Shown here piece after piece: positions 44,601 through 52,367 of a DNA stretch of 64,000 bases. The stretch lies in the NCBI RefSeq assembly GCF_002160135.1, contig NZ_NFJZ01000012.1, forward strand, positions 29,806-93,805, in the 5' to 3' direction. Source of the stretch: Lachnoclostridium sp. An196. GTDB lineage: Bacteria > Bacillota > Clostridia > Lachnospirales > Lachnospiraceae. The position numbers and the translations under genes were made by a program. Position 1 is the first letter of the stretch; each line of letters opens with the position of its first letter. Under the pieces are notes generated by a model. It made no database searches and was not told the DNA's origin. It worked only from the letters and a program-made list of their open reading frames with translations.

Positions 44601-44849
44601 GGGATGGCGGATCAGATCCAGGAGAGCGCCGCATCGGTACATCTGGATGTAATGTTTATTGACGAAGGATTCGGCTCCCTGGATGATCATTCCAGGGATA
44701 AAGCCGTCCGGGTACTGCAGGATATGGCGGATGGGTCCAAACTGATCGGAATCATTTCTCATGTGACAGAGTTAAAACAGGAGATTGAGGATCAGCTGAT
44801 CGTAAGCAAAGACGAGAACGGAAGCCATGTACGGTGGCAGATCAGCTGA
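41658..44849 (+). CDS. sbcC: Exonuclease SbcCD, ATPase subunit C
   Basis: 1063 residues, Rad50-like SMC ATPase. N-terminal Walker A GDTGAGKTTIFDA (about 35), long coiled-coil arms rich in Glu/Lys/Arg (about 170-850) interrupted by the zinc hook CPVCGSLDHP at about 537, and the C-terminal ABC signature LSGGESFMAALSLALGMAD (about 967) with Walker B MFIDEGFGSLD. Partner of SbcD immediately upstream. Confidence 0.96.
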   Translation: MRPLKLIMQAFGSYGKQTAIDFERANQNLFLITGDTGAGKTTIFDAMVFALYGEASSGTNKKSGAELQSQFVEPGVQPFVELVFSEGNGESREIYTVRRVPRHMRPLKRGSGMKEESGSVTLFMPDGSEYSQKETDKKLEEIIGLTKNQFMQVAMIAQGEFMELLRARSDDKKVIFRKLFHTELYEKIVAELGNRRKEKQQEIGKIRTVCQTEVSHVVVPEEYPESEGLLELRDKILNASQLSVTDMEVFLEKMSGLCGELEEQSRRADEEYERTHRFYLEKRDRYTSAEQLLERFQELDQAEKELALCRSQEEQVRKAGEWIRKIRAAYEILPAWERYMDAVRMENDTRRRLASGQEALPQLEKKAKEALEASEKADVQWNLASQDYTKVSERANRALEILKKIREAKANYDSCKAAYEAAEETASAARQRRKDAEEQERDWRSRAEQLGEAQIQFERWQGKSRTADELSAELSSAELLWKEADTQKKIVEKAREEYAGASEAYERKDKEYKDIRRIFLNTQAGFIAREQLKPGMPCPVCGSLDHPNPCELKEEHRELSRETLDMLGKETEQLRNAQEDAAAKAQAASALLEEKEKSRDEGMNSLRRKLSAYLPEFLQNSTLKQAAEGLNAWKTTLREEGARCKENLRQLRELQEKLQGIEADKIRLKAGEEQAEKEAVEKKTASAAAEAEWKSLGGSRDYETEEEANLALKKARDRKDQAEHALQEAKAGAQEARNAEEHAKTLILQWERDLPDQEKECELRKHAYEKLMEEKQLPESEWKVLTEHYTGSDADHLQKKIEEHNRKKAAAAGKRDAAFAAVKGKERPVLEELRMVRDEAEQKMRAAREKQEQTGADRRTDQNIYDTLHPVMEDRKKRMLEYKRLDDLYNLLAGNVSGSRMDIETYVQRYYLERILHAANRRFQEMSAGQFELRMCDLDRAGTGKNRGLDLMVYSAVTGKEREVRTLSGGESFMAALSLALGMADQIQESAASVHLDVMFIDEGFGSLDDHSRDKAVRVLQDMADGSKLIGIISHVTELKQEIEDQLIVSKDENGSHVRWQIS

Positions 44850-44879
44850 CAAACAGGAAGAAAACAGGAGAGATCAGAT

Positions 44880-45095
44880 ATGTGGTTATTATTGTTTGTG
44901 ATTTTACTTTTGGTGATTTTTGGGAAACTGCTGTCCTTTGCTCTGAAGGCGGCATGGAGCATCACAAAAATTTTATTCTCTGTGGTGATTTTTCCATTGG
45001 TGTTGATTATGCTGGTGGTGGCAGGTTTGATGTATGTGGCATTGCCGGTATTGGTGATCGCCGGAATCGTGGTTTTCCTGATGGGAAGACGCTGA
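44880..45095 (+). CDS. Small two-helix membrane protein
   Basis: 71 residues, almost wholly hydrophobic, with two or three membrane segments (about 2-22, 30-48 and 50-68) and a GRR tail in the cytoplasm. AGGAGAG precedes the ATG, 30 bp after sbcC. No function assignable. Confidence 0.75.
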   Translation: MWLLLFVILLLVIFGKLLSFALKAAWSITKILFSVVIFPLVLIMLVVAGLMYVALPVLVIAGIVVFLMGRR

Positions 45096-45164
45096 GGGGA
45101 AGGACTGCCGGATAAAAGCCCGGACTGCAGGCAGAATACGTGAAAAGTGTGAAAGGATCAGAAA

Positions 45165-45812
45165 ATGGAAATGGCGCATAAAAATCAGGAGGAGATAACC
45201 AGAAAAGGAAATCCAAGAAAGCCTCAGGGCGAAGAGGGAGAACAGATGCTCCAGCGTATGAATGAGAGTCATGCGGCGGTGACGCAGTGGGCGCTTGGGT
45301 TTCTGGATTTTGGGGAAGAAGACCAGGCGTTAGACATTGGGTGCGGCGGAGGCGCCGCATTGAAGCGGATGTCAGAAAAAATACCGAAAGGACATCTGAC
45401 CGGCGTCGATTATTCGCCGGTATCTGTGGAATTATCCAGAGAAACGAATGCACAGGATATTCAGAATGGAAAGATGGAGGTACTGGAGGCCTCCGTGGAA
45501 CATCTGCCTTTTGAAGACGGCAGTTTTGATAAAATCATTACGGTGGAGAGCTTTTATTTCTGGCCCGATCCGGCGGAAAATCTGAAGGAAGTCCTGCGAA
45601 TACTGAAAAAAGGAGGCGTGTTTTTACTGATCGCGGATATCTACCAGAAAGAAGGCCTGAGAGAATCTGTCCTGGAAAATATTAAGCAGTATCATCTGTT
45701 TAATCCGACAAAAGAAGAATTTCGGAGACTCTTTGAACAGGCAGGATTTGCGGAAACCCGGATTCATACGAAAGAGGGAGAGGACTGGATCTGCGTGGAA
45801 GGGAAGAGATAA
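45165..45812 (+). CDS. Class I SAM-dependent methyltransferase
   Basis: 215 residues. Methyltransferase-11 fold: motif I ALDIGCGGGAALKRM (about 55-70), motif II around GVDYSP, EHLPFEDGSFDKIITVESFYFWPD and ILKKGGVFLLIADI. Residues FYFW in motif IV replace the more usual aromatic-free segment, as in small-molecule methyltransferases. Substrate unknown. The first 25 residues are charged and probably flexible. Confidence 0.88.
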   Translation: MEMAHKNQEEITRKGNPRKPQGEEGEQMLQRMNESHAAVTQWALGFLDFGEEDQALDIGCGGGAALKRMSEKIPKGHLTGVDYSPVSVELSRETNAQDIQNGKMEVLEASVEHLPFEDGSFDKIITVESFYFWPDPAENLKEVLRILKKGGVFLLIADIYQKEGLRESVLENIKQYHLFNPTKEEFRRLFEQAGFAETRIHTKEGEDWICVEGKR

Positions 45813-45846
45813 TGTATTTAAGTAATGAAAAAACAGATTTCTTGCA

Positions 45847-45942
45847 GAATATCCGGAAAAACTGGACATGGTAAAGTGGGTGCTGTTTGGCGATAGTACG
45901 TTTCATATTTATGAAAATGAGTTGAAAAAGCAGGAGATATAA
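45847..45942 (+). pseudogene. Fragment of a macrodomain protein (C-terminus)
   Basis: An open stretch without a start reads EYPEKLDMVKWVLFGDSTFH followed by IYENELKKQEI and a stop. It resembles the last strand and helix of macrodomain (ADP-ribose-binding) proteins. The rest of that gene is absent; the preceding 35 bp hold only an unrelated short frame. The call rests on about 30 residues. Confidence 0.35.
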
Positions 45943-45944
45943 AA

Positions 45945-46355
45945 ATGGTCAGACCAATTATGAAAGACGTATTCTTTCTTGGGCAAAAGTCAGAACCAGC
46001 CACAAAGGCAGACGTACAGGTAGGAAGAGATCTTCAGGATACATTGGAAGCGAATCGTGTGGCGTGCGTCGGAATGGCAGCAAATATGATTGGAATCCGA
46101 AAGAATGTAATCATTGTCAGTATGGGATTTATGGATGTGGTCATGTTTAACCCGGTGATGTTAAGAAAGGATATGCCTTATGAGACGGAGGAAGGTTGTC
46201 TGTCACTTCCGGGAGTCCGGAAGACAATCCGCTTTCAGAATATTGAAGTGGAATATTATGATATGAACTGGAAAAAACAGAGGATAAAACTCAGTGGCTG
46301 GACGGCTCAGATTTGTCAGCATGAGATGGATCATCTGGAGGGGATTCTTATCTGA
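45945..46355 (+). CDS. def: Peptide deformylase
   Basis: 136 residues. Removes the formyl group from nascent proteins. Motif 1 is GMAANMIG (43-50; usual GLAANQIG with Gln replaced by Met), motif 2 EGCLSLPG (83-90, metal Cys85) and motif 3 HEMDHLEG (metal His126 and His130, Glu127). The Gln-to-Met change removes a residue that normally contacts the catalytic water, so activity may be altered; probably an accessory rather than the main Def. AGGAGAT precedes the ATG. Confidence 0.9.
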   Translation: MVRPIMKDVFFLGQKSEPATKADVQVGRDLQDTLEANRVACVGMAANMIGIRKNVIIVSMGFMDVVMFNPVMLRKDMPYETEEGCLSLPGVRKTIRFQNIEVEYYDMNWKKQRIKLSGWTAQICQHEMDHLEGILI

Positions 46356-46356
46356 T

Positions 46357-46959
46357 ATGAATAGGAATGAACATGAGTGGGACAAACTTCTGCGGATCAA
46401 AACCACAGGGCGGGATGATTCGCATTCTGATCAGTATCGTTATCCATATGAACCGACGCCGTATTCCGTGCTGGAACGTCTGGCAAACAGCGGATACATA
46501 CGGAAAAGCAATTTACTTCTGGATTATGGATGCGGGAAAGGGCGGGTGGAATTTTACCTGTCCTGGCAGGTAAAGTGCCGGACGATCGGGATTGAATATG
46601 ATAACCGGATTTATGAAAAGGCGGAAGAAAACCGGAAAACCGCTGCCGCTGCAGAAAGAACGACTTTTGTGCAGGCGAACGCGGAGCAGTTCCCTGTGCC
46701 GGAAGAGGTGGACCGGATCTATTTTTTCAATCCCTTTTCACTGGAAATTCTGCAGAAGGCCATCCGTCGGATTCAGGAATCTTATTATGCCAGACCAAGG
46801 GAGATGTTTCTGTTCTTCTATTATCCATCGGATGAATATATCTCCTATCTGATGACGGTGGATGAATTGATGTTTTCGGACGAAATTGATTGTGACGATC
46901 TGTTTGAGGGAAAAGATCCCAGGGAGAGGATTGTTATTTTTGAGTTGAGGAGTCAATAA
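46357..46959 (+). CDS. SAM-dependent methyltransferase
   Basis: 200 residues. Motif I LLLDYGCGKGRVEFYLS (about 52-68), acidic GIEYDN (motif II), FVQANAEQFPVPEEVDRIYFFNPFS with NPF resembling an (N/D)PP(Y/F)-type site. Starts directly after the deformylase stop (ATG 46357). A preceding in-frame ATG lies inside def and is rejected. The family includes RNA- and protein-modifying enzymes; target unknown. Confidence 0.85.
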   Translation: MNRNEHEWDKLLRIKTTGRDDSHSDQYRYPYEPTPYSVLERLANSGYIRKSNLLLDYGCGKGRVEFYLSWQVKCRTIGIEYDNRIYEKAEENRKTAAAAERTTFVQANAEQFPVPEEVDRIYFFNPFSLEILQKAIRRIQESYYARPREMFLFFYYPSDEYISYLMTVDELMFSDEIDCDDLFEGKDPRERIVIFELRSQ

Positions 46960-46960
46960 C

Positions 46961-47683
46961 ATGGCAAACGAAAACGGTGAATGGATCATGCACGGCCTTC
47001 CCTGGGACAATCCCCTCAGGATCCGTACATGGCAGGAATTAATCAATTACATAAACGAAGTGGGATTTCTTCCGTTGTTCAAAAATGAGGTAGAGGGGTT
47101 CTCTGCTGAGGAGCATACCTCCGATCTGTTCTGGTGGTCGGGCGATCCGGAACAGGATCCCTGGTATTGGCGGGAGATCATCGCCCGCAGCGGGCAGGTG
47201 GCTTACGGGAAGTTTTTCAATAAAAAGGCCGGATTTATTTCTCTGGAATGGCTGCCGGTATTTGCAAACTACCGGCGCGACGGTTACGATTATGATGCCG
47301 CCTGGGATGACGGTCTGCTGAATGTCCGCGCGAAAAAGATTATGGATCTTTTTGAAGATCATGAGGAACTGGCCGGACATGAGATTCGTAAACTGGCGGG
47401 ATTTGGAAAAGGCGGAGAGAAGAACTTTTCCGGAGTCATAACTGACCTGCAGATGCAGACTTATCTGGTGATGACAGATTTTCGTCTCAGAAAAAATAAA
47501 AAAGGACAGGAATATGGATGGCCGGTGGCGGTTTACCGGAAGCCGGAATCGGTCTGGGGATATGAAGCGGCGGCAGGATGCTATTCGGAAGATCCGAAAG
47601 TATCGAAAGAGAGGATTGTGAACCGGATGAAGGAGATTTTTCCAGAGGCCGGGGAGAAAGAAATTTTGAAAGTCATTCGATGA
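46961..47683 (+). CDS. AlkZ-related protein
   Basis: 240 residues. The second half (GHEIRKLAGFGKGGEKNFSG, VITDLQMQTYLVMTDFRLR, GWPVAVYRKPESVWG) resembles the winged-helix/HTH_42 region of AlkZ/YcaQ-type DNA glycosylases, by memory of annotated AlkZ-related proteins. The catalytic QxQ/QxD motif of AlkZ is not visible. No function proven. Starts 1 bp after the methyltransferase stop, so the genes from def onward seem co-transcribed. Confidence 0.65.
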   Translation: MANENGEWIMHGLPWDNPLRIRTWQELINYINEVGFLPLFKNEVEGFSAEEHTSDLFWWSGDPEQDPWYWREIIARSGQVAYGKFFNKKAGFISLEWLPVFANYRRDGYDYDAAWDDGLLNVRAKKIMDLFEDHEELAGHEIRKLAGFGKGGEKNFSGVITDLQMQTYLVMTDFRLRKNKKGQEYGWPVAVYRKPESVWGYEAAAGCYSEDPKVSKERIVNRMKEIFPEAGEKEILKVIR

Positions 47684-47730
47684 GGGGAAATGAAGAACGC
47701 GAGAGGAAACTGCTCGGAGGAACAGAATAT

Positions 47731-48471
47731 ATGGCATTGTACGCATTGGGAGATTTACATCTCAGTTTTCAGGCAAATAAGCCTATGGATGCTTTTGGAA
47801 AGGCATGGAAGCGCCATGAGCAGAAGATCGAAAAATATGTGAATCAGATCGTAAAACCGGAGGATACGCTGGTGCTTACTGGAGATCATTCCTGGGGAAG
47901 GAAGCTTGAAGAATGCCGCGAAGATCTGGCATTTATCGAAAGGCTGCCGGGGCGCAAGATCCTGCTTCGCGGGAATCACGACATGTTCTGGGATGCGAAA
48001 AAGACAAATCGTTTGAATGAAGAATATAATGGAAGATTATTTTTTCTGCAGAATAACTTTGCCGTGTACAAAGATCATGCACTGGTTGGAACCAAAGGAT
48101 ATACCTTTGAGGGGCCGTTTTATCTGGATCGCCGGGGACGGGTGATCGGCTGGGATGAAGAACGGGAAACACAGGCAAAGAAGCTGGTTGCCAGGGAAAT
48201 GGAACGCCTGCGGGAATCGTTCCGTGCGGCAGAGGAAGCAGGATACCGTAAATTTATCATGTTTCTGCATTACCCGCCCACGAATATACTGGAGGAGACT
48301 TCTCCGTTTACAGAGATCGCGGAGGAATATGGGGTTGATACGGTAGTATATTCCCATTGCCATGGAGAACGGCGGTTTGGGGACAGTATACAGGGAATGT
48401 TTCATGGCGTAAATTATATGCTGGTGTCGGGAGATTATCTCAATTTTCAGCCGGCGCTGGTGATGTTATAA
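47731..48471 (+). CDS. Metallophosphoesterase
   Basis: 246 residues of the calcineurin-like superfamily: GDLHLSF (Asp8, His10), LTGDHSWGR, LLRGNHDMFWDAKK, MFLHYPPTN and YSHCHGERRF. The second motif has GDH-S rather than GD-x2-D. ATG 47731 chosen, 9 bp after CGGAGGA; the long upstream extension lies inside the previous gene. Likely a cytoplasmic phosphodiesterase or phosphatase of unknown substrate. Confidence 0.9.
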   Translation: MALYALGDLHLSFQANKPMDAFGKAWKRHEQKIEKYVNQIVKPEDTLVLTGDHSWGRKLEECREDLAFIERLPGRKILLRGNHDMFWDAKKTNRLNEEYNGRLFFLQNNFAVYKDHALVGTKGYTFEGPFYLDRRGRVIGWDEERETQAKKLVAREMERLRESFRAAEEAGYRKFIMFLHYPPTNILEETSPFTEIAEEYGVDTVVYSHCHGERRFGDSIQGMFHGVNYMLVSGDYLNFQPALVML

Positions 48472-48484
48472 GAGGATGAAATGG

Positions 48485-48856
48485 ATGGTGAAAAGGAAAA
48501 AACGATACAGAATTTACCTGACTGCTGCAATCGTTTGCGTAGTTGTGTTTTTGGGAATATTTGCCCATCTGTTTAATGGGGCGCCTGTTGGCTCAACTAC
48601 ATTCAAAGCGGTTATTACCAATATTCAGGGAAATATCATTACTGTTAAAGGACTGGAAAATAATAAAAGAAATTATAGAGGCGAATTTGTTTTCTGCGTC
48701 GAAAAAGAAACCAGAATAGTTTGTCGATTTACAAATATCGATCTAAATAAGCTGGAGACAGGGGATAGAGTAGCGGTTTCTTTTTCGGGTCCTGTTATGG
48801 AAACATATCCGGTACAGTTGGGACAGGTAAAGCAGGTCCGCCTAAATCCATTGTAG
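48485..48856 (+). CDS. Membrane-anchored small protein of unknown function
   Basis: 123 residues from ATG 48485 (9 bp after AGAGG; an ATG at 48476 touches that site and is less likely). Basic N-terminus (KRKKRYRIY), one signal anchor (about 10-32), then a beta-rich extracytoplasmic domain (FKAVITNIQGNIITVKGL; GDRVAVSFSG) resembling an OB-fold of DUF3221-like proteins. Confidence 0.7.
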   Translation: MVKRKKRYRIYLTAAIVCVVVFLGIFAHLFNGAPVGSTTFKAVITNIQGNIITVKGLENNKRNYRGEFVFCVEKETRIVCRFTNIDLNKLETGDRVAVSFSGPVMETYPVQLGQVKQVRLNPL

Positions 48857-48871
48857 GAAAAAGGTTAGTTT

Positions 48872-49591
48872 ATGAGGAATAAAAATGATATGAAAGAAGA
48901 ATGCCTGATCTGCAAGGCGCCTTTGGAATATCTGAGCGAAGATGTGGAGATGGAGTGCGAACTCTGTCATAAAAAAGAAGCCAGTAAAACCAGATGCGTC
49001 AATGGACATTATGTATGCAGCGAATGCCATATGCAGGGAATTGACCGTCTGGTGGGAATATGTCTGGAAGAGACGTCCGGGGATCCGGTTGAAATATTGA
49101 ACAGGATGATGGCGATGCCGTTTTGCCATATGCATGGCCCGGAGCATCATGTAATGGTAGGCATGGCTCTTTTGACTGCCTATAAGAATTCAGGCGGAGA
49201 TCTGGATTTGAAGAAAGCGCTTGCTGAAATGAACAGCAGAGGCAGATCGGTACCGGGAGGCGCCTGCGGATTCTGGGGCGCATGCGGGGCAGGACTCAGC
49301 GCCGGCATGTTTGTCTCTATTGTCACTGGTTCCACACCTTTGGGCGTGGAAAATTTTGCGCTTTCTCATAAGATGACGGCCAGCGCTTTAAACGCAATCG
49401 GAGAGATCGGCGGTCCCAGATGCTGTAAGAGGGATTCTTATCTATCCATTCTCCAGGCAGTAAAATTTGTAAAAGAGCATCTGGGAATCCAGATGAAACA
49501 GTCGGAAATCATATGTTCCTACAGCGGCAGGAACAACCAGTGTATCGGGCAAAGATGTCCGTTTTCGCCGCTGCAGAAAACAAAGGAGTAG
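48872..49591 (+). CDS. DUF5714 domain protein (Cys-rich)
   Basis: 239 residues. An N-terminal zinc-ribbon-like module (CLICKAPLEYL...CELCHKKE...C...YVCSECH) precedes the DUF5714 core, with PFCHMHGPEHHVMVG, GGACGFWGACGAG and PRCCKR..SY motifs and a late CxxxxNxxCxxxxCPF. The many conserved Cys/His suggest a metal or Fe-S site. Function unknown; often found near methyltransferase or redox genes in Clostridia. AAGG lies 7 bp before the ATG. Confidence 0.8.
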   Translation: MRNKNDMKEECLICKAPLEYLSEDVEMECELCHKKEASKTRCVNGHYVCSECHMQGIDRLVGICLEETSGDPVEILNRMMAMPFCHMHGPEHHVMVGMALLTAYKNSGGDLDLKKALAEMNSRGRSVPGGACGFWGACGAGLSAGMFVSIVTGSTPLGVENFALSHKMTASALNAIGEIGGPRCCKRDSYLSILQAVKFVKEHLGIQMKQSEIICSYSGRNNQCIGQRCPFSPLQKTKE

Positions 49592-49602
49592 AAAGAAAAC
49601 CA

Positions 49603-51156
49603 ATGAGTATATTGAACGTAGAACATTTGACGCATGGTTTCGGAGACCGGGCCATTTTTCAGGATGTGTCGTTCCGATTGCTGAAAGGAGAGCACATCGG
49701 CCTGGTGGGAGCCAACGGAGAAGGCAAATCCACGTTTATGAATATAATTACCGGGAAATTACAGCCGGATGAAGGTAAGATTGAATGGGCAAAAAATGTC
49801 CGGGTGGGGTATCTGGATCAGCACACGGTACTGGAAAAAGGTATGACCATCCGGGACGTACTGACTTCTGCTTTCAGCTTCTTGTTTGATCTGGAAGCAC
49901 AGATGAACGAGATGTATGAAAAGATGGCAGATGCTTCGGAAGAAGAGATGGAACACTATATGGAAGAGACCGGTGTGATCCAGGAGCTTTTGTCCGCCCA
50001 TGATTTTTATATGATCGATACGAAGGTGGAAGAGGTCGGGCGCGCCCTGGGGCTTACGGATATCGGACTGGACCGGGATGTGACAGAGCTGTCCGGAGGA
50101 CAGCGCACCAAGGTGCTGCTGGGAAAGCTTCTCCTGGAAAAGCCGGACATCTTGCTTTTGGACGAGCCTACCAATTATCTGGATGCAGTTCATATTGAGT
50201 GGCTGAAACGGTATCTGAATGATTATGAAAACGCGTTTATCCTCATATCGCATGACGTCCCGTTTCTCAACAGCGTTGTCAACCTGATTTACCATATGGA
50301 TAATCAGGAGTTGAACCGCTATGTGGGCGATTATGACAAATTCCAGGAAGTTTACGCGGTGAAAAAGGCGCAGCTGGAAGCGGCATATAATCGTCAGCAG
50401 AAGGAAATCGCGGAATTGAAGGATTTTGTGGCGAGAAACAAGGCGCGTGTGGCGACGAGGAACATGGCCATGTCCCGACAGAAGAAGCTGGACAAGATGG
50501 ACGTGATCGAACTGGCGGCGGAGAAGCCGAAACCGGAATTCCATTTTAAAGAGGCCAGGACGCCGGGTCGCTATCTGGTGGAAACTCATGATCTGGTCAT
50601 CGGCTATGAAGAACCCCTGTCCAGCGCATTGAATCTTCAGATGGAGCGGGGAGAGAGAATCGTGCTCACCGGAGCCAACGGTATCGGAAAAACCACACTT
50701 CTGAAAAGTATCCTGGGACTGATCCCGCCGCTGCAGGGGACCGTAGAACTGGGGGATTATCTGGAGATTGGATATTTTGAGCAGGAGATGAGCCAGGACA
50801 TCGAAACCACGACTCTGGAGGAACTGTGGACTGAATTTCCGGGATTTTCCCAGTTTGAAGCCAGATCTGCGCTTGCAAAGTGCGGTCTGACCACCAAGCA
50901 CATTGAAAGTAAGGTGAAGGTATTAAGCGGCGGAGAACAGGCGAAACTGCGCCTCTGCAAACTCATTAACCGGGAGAGCAATCTGCTGGTCCTGGACGAG
51001 CCTACCAATCATCTGGATGTGGAGGCAAAAGAGGAACTGAAAAGGGCGCTTCTGGCTTATAAGGGCAGTATCCTGATGGTGTGCCATGAGCCGGAATTTT
51101 ATGAAGGGCTGGCGACAAAAGTGTGGGACTGCAGCCGGTGGACGACGCGGTTGTAA
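49603..51156 (+). CDS. ABC-F family ATPase
   Basis: 517 residues with two ABC cassettes and no membrane domain, a ribosome-binding translation factor family that includes resistance and housekeeping members. First Walker A GANGEGKST, signature LSGGQRTKV, Walker B ILLLDEPTNYLD; the linker (about 235-325) is the charged helical P-site tRNA interaction motif; second Walker A GANGIGKTT, signature LSGGEQAKL, Walker B LVLDEPTNHLD. ATG 49603 taken, since upstream sequence overlaps the previous gene. It looks like a YkpA/YbiT-type housekeeping member rather than an antibiotic resistance ARE, but that is a guess. Confidence 0.9.
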   Translation: MSILNVEHLTHGFGDRAIFQDVSFRLLKGEHIGLVGANGEGKSTFMNIITGKLQPDEGKIEWAKNVRVGYLDQHTVLEKGMTIRDVLTSAFSFLFDLEAQMNEMYEKMADASEEEMEHYMEETGVIQELLSAHDFYMIDTKVEEVGRALGLTDIGLDRDVTELSGGQRTKVLLGKLLLEKPDILLLDEPTNYLDAVHIEWLKRYLNDYENAFILISHDVPFLNSVVNLIYHMDNQELNRYVGDYDKFQEVYAVKKAQLEAAYNRQQKEIAELKDFVARNKARVATRNMAMSRQKKLDKMDVIELAAEKPKPEFHFKEARTPGRYLVETHDLVIGYEEPLSSALNLQMERGERIVLTGANGIGKTTLLKSILGLIPPLQGTVELGDYLEIGYFEQEMSQDIETTTLEELWTEFPGFSQFEARSALAKCGLTTKHIESKVKVLSGGEQAKLRLCKLINRESNLLVLDEPTNHLDVEAKEELKRALLAYKGSILMVCHEPEFYEGLATKVWDCSRWTTRL

Positions 51157-51217
51157 ATATTTTTGTACAGTTGTTTGCATAGTAAAATGTCTTTTCCTGT
51201 CAGAGAAGCTGATAGGA

Positions 51218-51246
51218 TTGTAAAAACAGGTTGGTTCTGGTAATAT
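51218..51246 (+). promoter_or_regulatory. Candidate promoter of the holin-like toxin
   Basis: TTGTAA (51218-51223), 17-bp spacer, TAATAT (51241-51246). On the minus strand, a TATAAT lies downstream of the toxin gene (complement at 51472-51477) and could start an antisense RNA. Confidence 0.5.
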
Positions 51247-51282
51247 ATTGTCAGAGAAACAATCGTGTTACAGGGTGGTAAG

Positions 51283-51307
51283 CCTCCCATGCTGAAAAGA
51301 GGGGAGG
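51283..51307 (+). promoter_or_regulatory. Shine-Dalgarno-sequestering hairpin of the toxin mRNA
   Basis: CCTCCC (51283-51288) can pair with GGGAGG (51302-51307), the latter being the ribosome site 9 bp before the toxin ATG. Such sequestration is typical of type I toxin mRNAs. Confidence 0.6.
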
Positions 51308-51315
51308 TGGTGCAT

Positions 51316-51468
51316 ATGACGGTATATGAAGCTATCTCATTGATGATATCTTTCAGTACTCTGATTATTGCACTGCTTGCCTACATAGATAGGAAAAACA
51401 GGCAGGAAAAAGCGATTGCAGGATCTGGAAGAATTTTGTATACTATTTTCTGGCTCAGTTTTTTGTAA
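51316..51468 (+). CDS. Putative holin-like toxin (type I toxin-antitoxin)
   Basis: 50 residues starting MTVYEAISLMISFSTLIIAL. Matches the Hol_Tox pattern: short N-terminus, one hydrophobic helix, then LAYIDRKNRQEK. Usual members end at the charged RKN(R)K; here about 18 residues of hydrophobic extension (ILYTIFWLSFL) follow, perhaps from a read-on of the stop. Insertion in the membrane would depolarise it; the antitoxin would be an antisense RNA. ATG 51316 selected by GGGGAGGTGG. Confidence 0.75.
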   Translation: MTVYEAISLMISFSTLIIALLAYIDRKNRQEKAIAGSGRILYTIFWLSFL

Positions 51469-51504
51469 TACATTATACTACAGTTATTTAAGGAGAATAT
51501 AGAA

Positions 51505-52362
51505 ATGAAAATCGCAGTAACTTACGACAACGGAAATATATTTCAGCATTTTGGGAAGACAGAGTTTTTCAAAGTGTATGAAGTGGAAGATCATAAGGTA
51601 ATATCCAGTGAAGTGATCGGATCCAACGGCACCGGACACGGCGCGCTGGCAGGGCTTCTGGCAGAACAGTCGGTGGATGTGCTCATCTGCGGAGGCATCG
51701 GCGGCGGAGCACAGGCCGCGCTTGCAGAAGCTGGTGTGGAGCTGTGTTCCGGTGCTCAGGGCAATGCGGATCAGGCAGTAGAAGCTTATCTGAAAGGAGA
51801 ACTGGTATCTTCCGGAGCGAATTGTGACCACCATCATGGAGAAGACCACGATTGCGGAGACCATGAGGAAGGACATTCCTGCGGGAGCAGCTGCGGCAGC
51901 TGCGGAGGCGGATGCGGAGCGCAGCCTGCATTTACCGGGCGCAACGTGGGCAAGACCTGCCGTACGCATTACAGAGGTACTTTCAATGACGGAACGCAGT
52001 TTGATTCTTCTTATGACCGCGGCGAACCGCTGGAATTTATCTGTGGAGCAGGACAGATGATCCGCGGATTTGACGCGGCGGTAGCGGACATGGAAGTGGG
52101 TCAGATCGTGGATGTGCATCTGATGCCGGAAGAAGCATACGGTATGCCGAATCCGGATGCCATCTTTACAGTGGAGATCGCGCAGCTTCCGGGTTCGGAA
52201 AATCTGTCGGCAGGACAGCAGGTCTATCTGACGAATCAGTATGGACAGCCTTTCCCGGTCAAGGTGACGGCGAAAGATGAGACAACGATCACTTTTGACG
52301 CGAACCATGAGATGGCCGGCAAGGAATTGAATTTCCGCATTGAACTGGTTGAGGTAAAATAA
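51505..52362 (+). CDS. NifX-like domain fused to SlyD-type FKBP peptidyl-prolyl isomerase
   Basis: 285 residues. Residues 1-105 are a dinitrogenase-cofactor (NifB/NifX/NafY) domain: MKIAVTYDNGNIFQHFGKTE, DVLICGGIGGGAQAAL. Residues 107-137 form a His/Cys-rich metal-binding linker (C-DHHH-E-DH-C..H...HSCGSSC). Residues 148-285 are an SlyD-like FKBP with THYRGTFNDGTQFDSSYDRG and flap insert. Suggests a cytoplasmic chaperone for metal insertion into proteins (nickel or Fe-S/Mo). AGGAGA site. Confidence 0.9.
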   Translation: MKIAVTYDNGNIFQHFGKTEFFKVYEVEDHKVISSEVIGSNGTGHGALAGLLAEQSVDVLICGGIGGGAQAALAEAGVELCSGAQGNADQAVEAYLKGELVSSGANCDHHHGEDHDCGDHEEGHSCGSSCGSCGGGCGAQPAFTGRNVGKTCRTHYRGTFNDGTQFDSSYDRGEPLEFICGAGQMIRGFDAAVADMEVGQIVDVHLMPEEAYGMPNPDAIFTVEIAQLPGSENLSAGQQVYLTNQYGQPFPVKVTAKDETTITFDANHEMAGKELNFRIELVEVK

Positions 52363-52367
52363 ACGGT

